NCBI GenBank assembly: GCA_038322815.1
Contig: JBBQGG010000071.1
Span: 1-15,187 of the forward strand
Direction of reading: 5' to 3'
Origin: PALSA-1296 sp038322815
Lineage (GTDB): Bacteria > Bacteroidota > Ignavibacteria > Palsa-1295
DNA length: 15,187 bases
Below, piece by piece: positions 14,801 through 15,187 of this stretch; the first letter of the stretch is position 1, and each line of letters begins with the position of its first letter. A model generated the notes under the pieces. The model ran no database searches. It was not told the origin of the DNA and saw only the letters and a program-made list of their open reading frames with translations. A program made the translations under genes and the position numbers.

Positions 14801-14996
14801 TATAATAAAGCGTCGGTTTGCCTTTAACGCCTGAAACCGTCAGACACCTTCCTCCGCGAAAAGGACCGATCGAGCGCCATTTCAAACCGCCATAGAGAGA
14901 TGGCGGATATTTCGGTGAAGTTTCTTTTGCATGAAGCAAAGAAGCGCTAAGTATAAACAAGACAATAAAATAAGGGGATATCCTTTTCAAAATCAT
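11817..14996 (-). CDS. Sortilin-like (VPS10/BNR) secreted Asp-box beta-propeller protein
   Basis: The ATG at 14996 gives a signal peptide (MILKRISPYFIVLFILSASL, then LHAKE); the frame is open to 15086 but adds nothing signal-like. The 1059-residue protein opens with LYGGLKWRSIGPFRGGR, the characteristic start of large bacterial BNR/sortilin-like proteins often labelled glycosyl hydrolase or VPS10. About 11 Asp-box motifs follow (TDDAGSTW, STDAGKTW, TTNGGTSW, STDGGTSW, SDDGGKKW, STNGGSSF, TFNGAKTW, TTNEGQSW, STDEGKHW, TNDYGKSW, SFNDGENW), then VIATHGRSFWVLDDITPLYQ, which closes the second propeller. The C-terminal third has a beta-rich part (VFVWDLRHDDAQEYE, VIPGKYFVDLL) and a helical tail. 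There is no PNP...GxY...K sorting domain, so unlike its neighbours it may stay periplasmic or be released otherwise. GH74-like catalysis is possible from the fold but no catalytic residues can be assigned from sequence alone. Confidence 0.88.
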   Translation of the reverse strand: MILKRISPYFIVLFILSASLLHAKETSPKYPPSLYGGLKWRSIGPFRGGRCLTVSGVKGKPTLYYMGATGGGIWKTDDAGSTWFPISDSTFHSASVGALAIAPSDPNIIYVGMGEAAIRNTVAMGDGMYKSTDAGKTWKYLGLEKSYSVARIVVHPWKPEIAYAAVLGQVFGKNKERGIYRTTNGGTSWEQVLSKDDSTGAIDIKIDPANPSNLYASMWHANRTAWSLTSGGETSGLYKSTDGGTSWNSLSHNPGMPKGLLGKIIVSVSPANPERIFAMIENEHGGLFRSDDGGKKWQQLDTNNNLTQRPWYFSQVFADPKQQDLVYVMNVEFWKSTNGGSSFTKIPQEHGDNHDMWINPDDPNNFIIGDDGSAAITFNGAKTWSKEALPTSQFYHVNLDNDFPYNVYGAQQDWGSMRVASRTTGGDISIHDWYGVAGGEAGYIVPNPDNSDITYGGEYDGLLSKYTKSADQYQIISPYPESSLGDGACARKYRFQWTYPLCISPFDHKTMYVTSQMVHKTTNEGQSWEIISPDLTRNESEMQCSSGGPITKDNTGAETYPDIFAFAPSPLKQGLLWAGTDDGLMHISTDEGKHWEKITPSGLPQWAIISIVEPSHYDAGTCYIAAHRYKWDDRHPYLFKTNDYGKSWKQITDGINEGSFTHCIREDPNHKGLLYAGTEKGVYVSFNDGENWQSLQLNLPVTPVRDIQVQARDNDLVIATHGRSFWVLDDITPLYQITDQMANAEQILFAPRRTVRMDGGSADTAITTGQNAPGGAIIRYNFKKKPEGEIKLLFLNEKRDTITSYSSTKDKKKEPVKIKKEFYEDPQAKRPGVLRADSGANVFVWDLRHDDAQEYEKDAVMQGSLAGPKVIPGKYFVDLLRNDTLLSEQSFDVFEYPKIKVSQSDLVAQNTLALQLRDTISAIHKAVKRVRKIRSSIESFLGAFTDTVEAKPFKDAAKPLLDSLQFVEDLFIQSKIKAGEDALRFPIRLNDKLAILFDYVKSADAKPTDQERLVFDDLTIQVGKQFAILRRVEDGLVPSFNILADKSRKPIIDMRKKTE

Positions 14997-15026
14997 AACA
15001 ATTTTAGAATAATTACTTGTAAAAAT

Positions 15027-15046
15027 AAAATCCGATCTGGGATTTT
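15027..15046. repeat. 7-bp hairpin in the divergent promoter region
   Basis: AAAATCC (15027-15033) pairs with GGATTTT (15040-15046) around GATCTG. It lies about 30 nt upstream of the sortilin-like gene's ATG on the minus strand, so it may be in that gene's leader or an operator. Evidence is limited to the pairing. Confidence 0.3.
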
Positions 15047-15146
15047 GCTTGTATAGCACTCTATTGAAAGGGTTTGTTCCCCGCAAACTACGTTGTACTA
15101 TATATTTTCCTCAACGGAAATTTTTATCATCTCACATTTATAACAA

Positions 15147-15187
15147 ATGAAAACATTTATTTCTTTAACGTCAGGGTTATGTTTACT
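15147..15187 (+). CDS. Start of a probable exported protein (cut by window edge)
   Basis: ATG at 15147 is followed by AAA ACA and then hydrophobic and small codons, giving MKTFISLTSGLCL up to the edge with no stop. A Lys right after Met and a hydrophobic run fit the start of a signal peptide or lipoprotein signal. It is divergent from the sortilin-like gene, with about 150 nt between the two starts. No ribosome site is evident (ACAA before ATG). With only 13 codons visible, neither the product nor the reality of the gene can be settled. Confidence 0.45.
   Translation, partial: MKTFISLTSGLCL

Noticed and set aside
14997..15086. N-terminal extension of the sortilin-like protein
   Set aside because: It begins at a TTG, is polar, and would bury the signal peptide that starts at the ATG at 14996.
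1..15187. tRNA, rRNA, CRISPR, phage or defence genes
   Set aside because: No cloverleaf-like segments, ribosomal RNA sequence, regularly spaced repeats, or nuclease/toxin motifs were seen; the lone XRE gene is not enough for a toxin-antitoxin or restriction call.

Overview
The window reads as part of a chromosome from the Bacteroidota/Chlorobiota side of the FCB group. Ignavibacteria- or Kapabacteria-like lineages would fit, but this is inference: there is no rRNA or other phylogenetic anchor here. The support is three C-terminal type IX secretion (T9SS) sorting domains, many secreted Asp-box/YCF48 beta-propeller proteins, a short adenylate kinase, and mostly weak Shine-Dalgarno signals.

Left region (1-1731): the right end of an IS3-family insertion sequence finishes with CA at 160. 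It abuts a truncated T9SS cargo gene of which only the C-terminal part remains (161-504). The next gene starts inside that gene's stop codon (TAATG, 502-506). It encodes a secreted seven-Asp-box protein whose sorting domain (to 1731) is put out of frame by one extra A near 1538-1541. A 12-bp perfect hairpin followed by TTTT lies in its signal-peptide codons (551-584).

Centre left (1972-8387), all on the plus strand: a 705-residue secreted Asp-box protein with an intact sorting domain; adenylate kinase; then a compact lipid-transport cluster. The cluster is an MlaE-type permease with an N-terminal STAS-like domain, an MlaF-type ATPase, an MlaD/MCE substrate-binding protein and a PqiC-type (ABC_trans_aux) lipoprotein. 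Together these four should form an ABC system moving lipids between inner and outer membrane. No MlaC-type periplasmic carrier is seen in the window.

Centre right (8388-10321): a degenerate dispersed-repeat element lies between the lipoprotein gene and a convergent SPFH/prohibitin-family gene on the minus strand. Upstream of the SPFH gene is a 309-bp gene-free stretch with a second, REP/MITE-like inverted repeat (9478-9579) and a perfect 11-bp A/T inverted repeat (9599-9625). Next come a 74-residue XRE-type regulator and a 70-residue histidine-rich protein.

Right region (10322-15187): a 410-residue secreted Asp-box/T9SS protein and a 1059-residue sortilin-like (VPS10/BNR) secreted protein, both on the minus strand, separated by a 262-bp AT-rich spacer with repeats. 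The first 13 codons of a probable exported protein run off the right edge on the plus strand. No tRNA, rRNA or CRISPR array was seen. I found no clear evidence of a new multi-gene system. The best leads are the in-gene terminator-like hairpin, the frameshifted propeller gene, the REP-like elements, and the His-rich protein next to the small XRE regulator.
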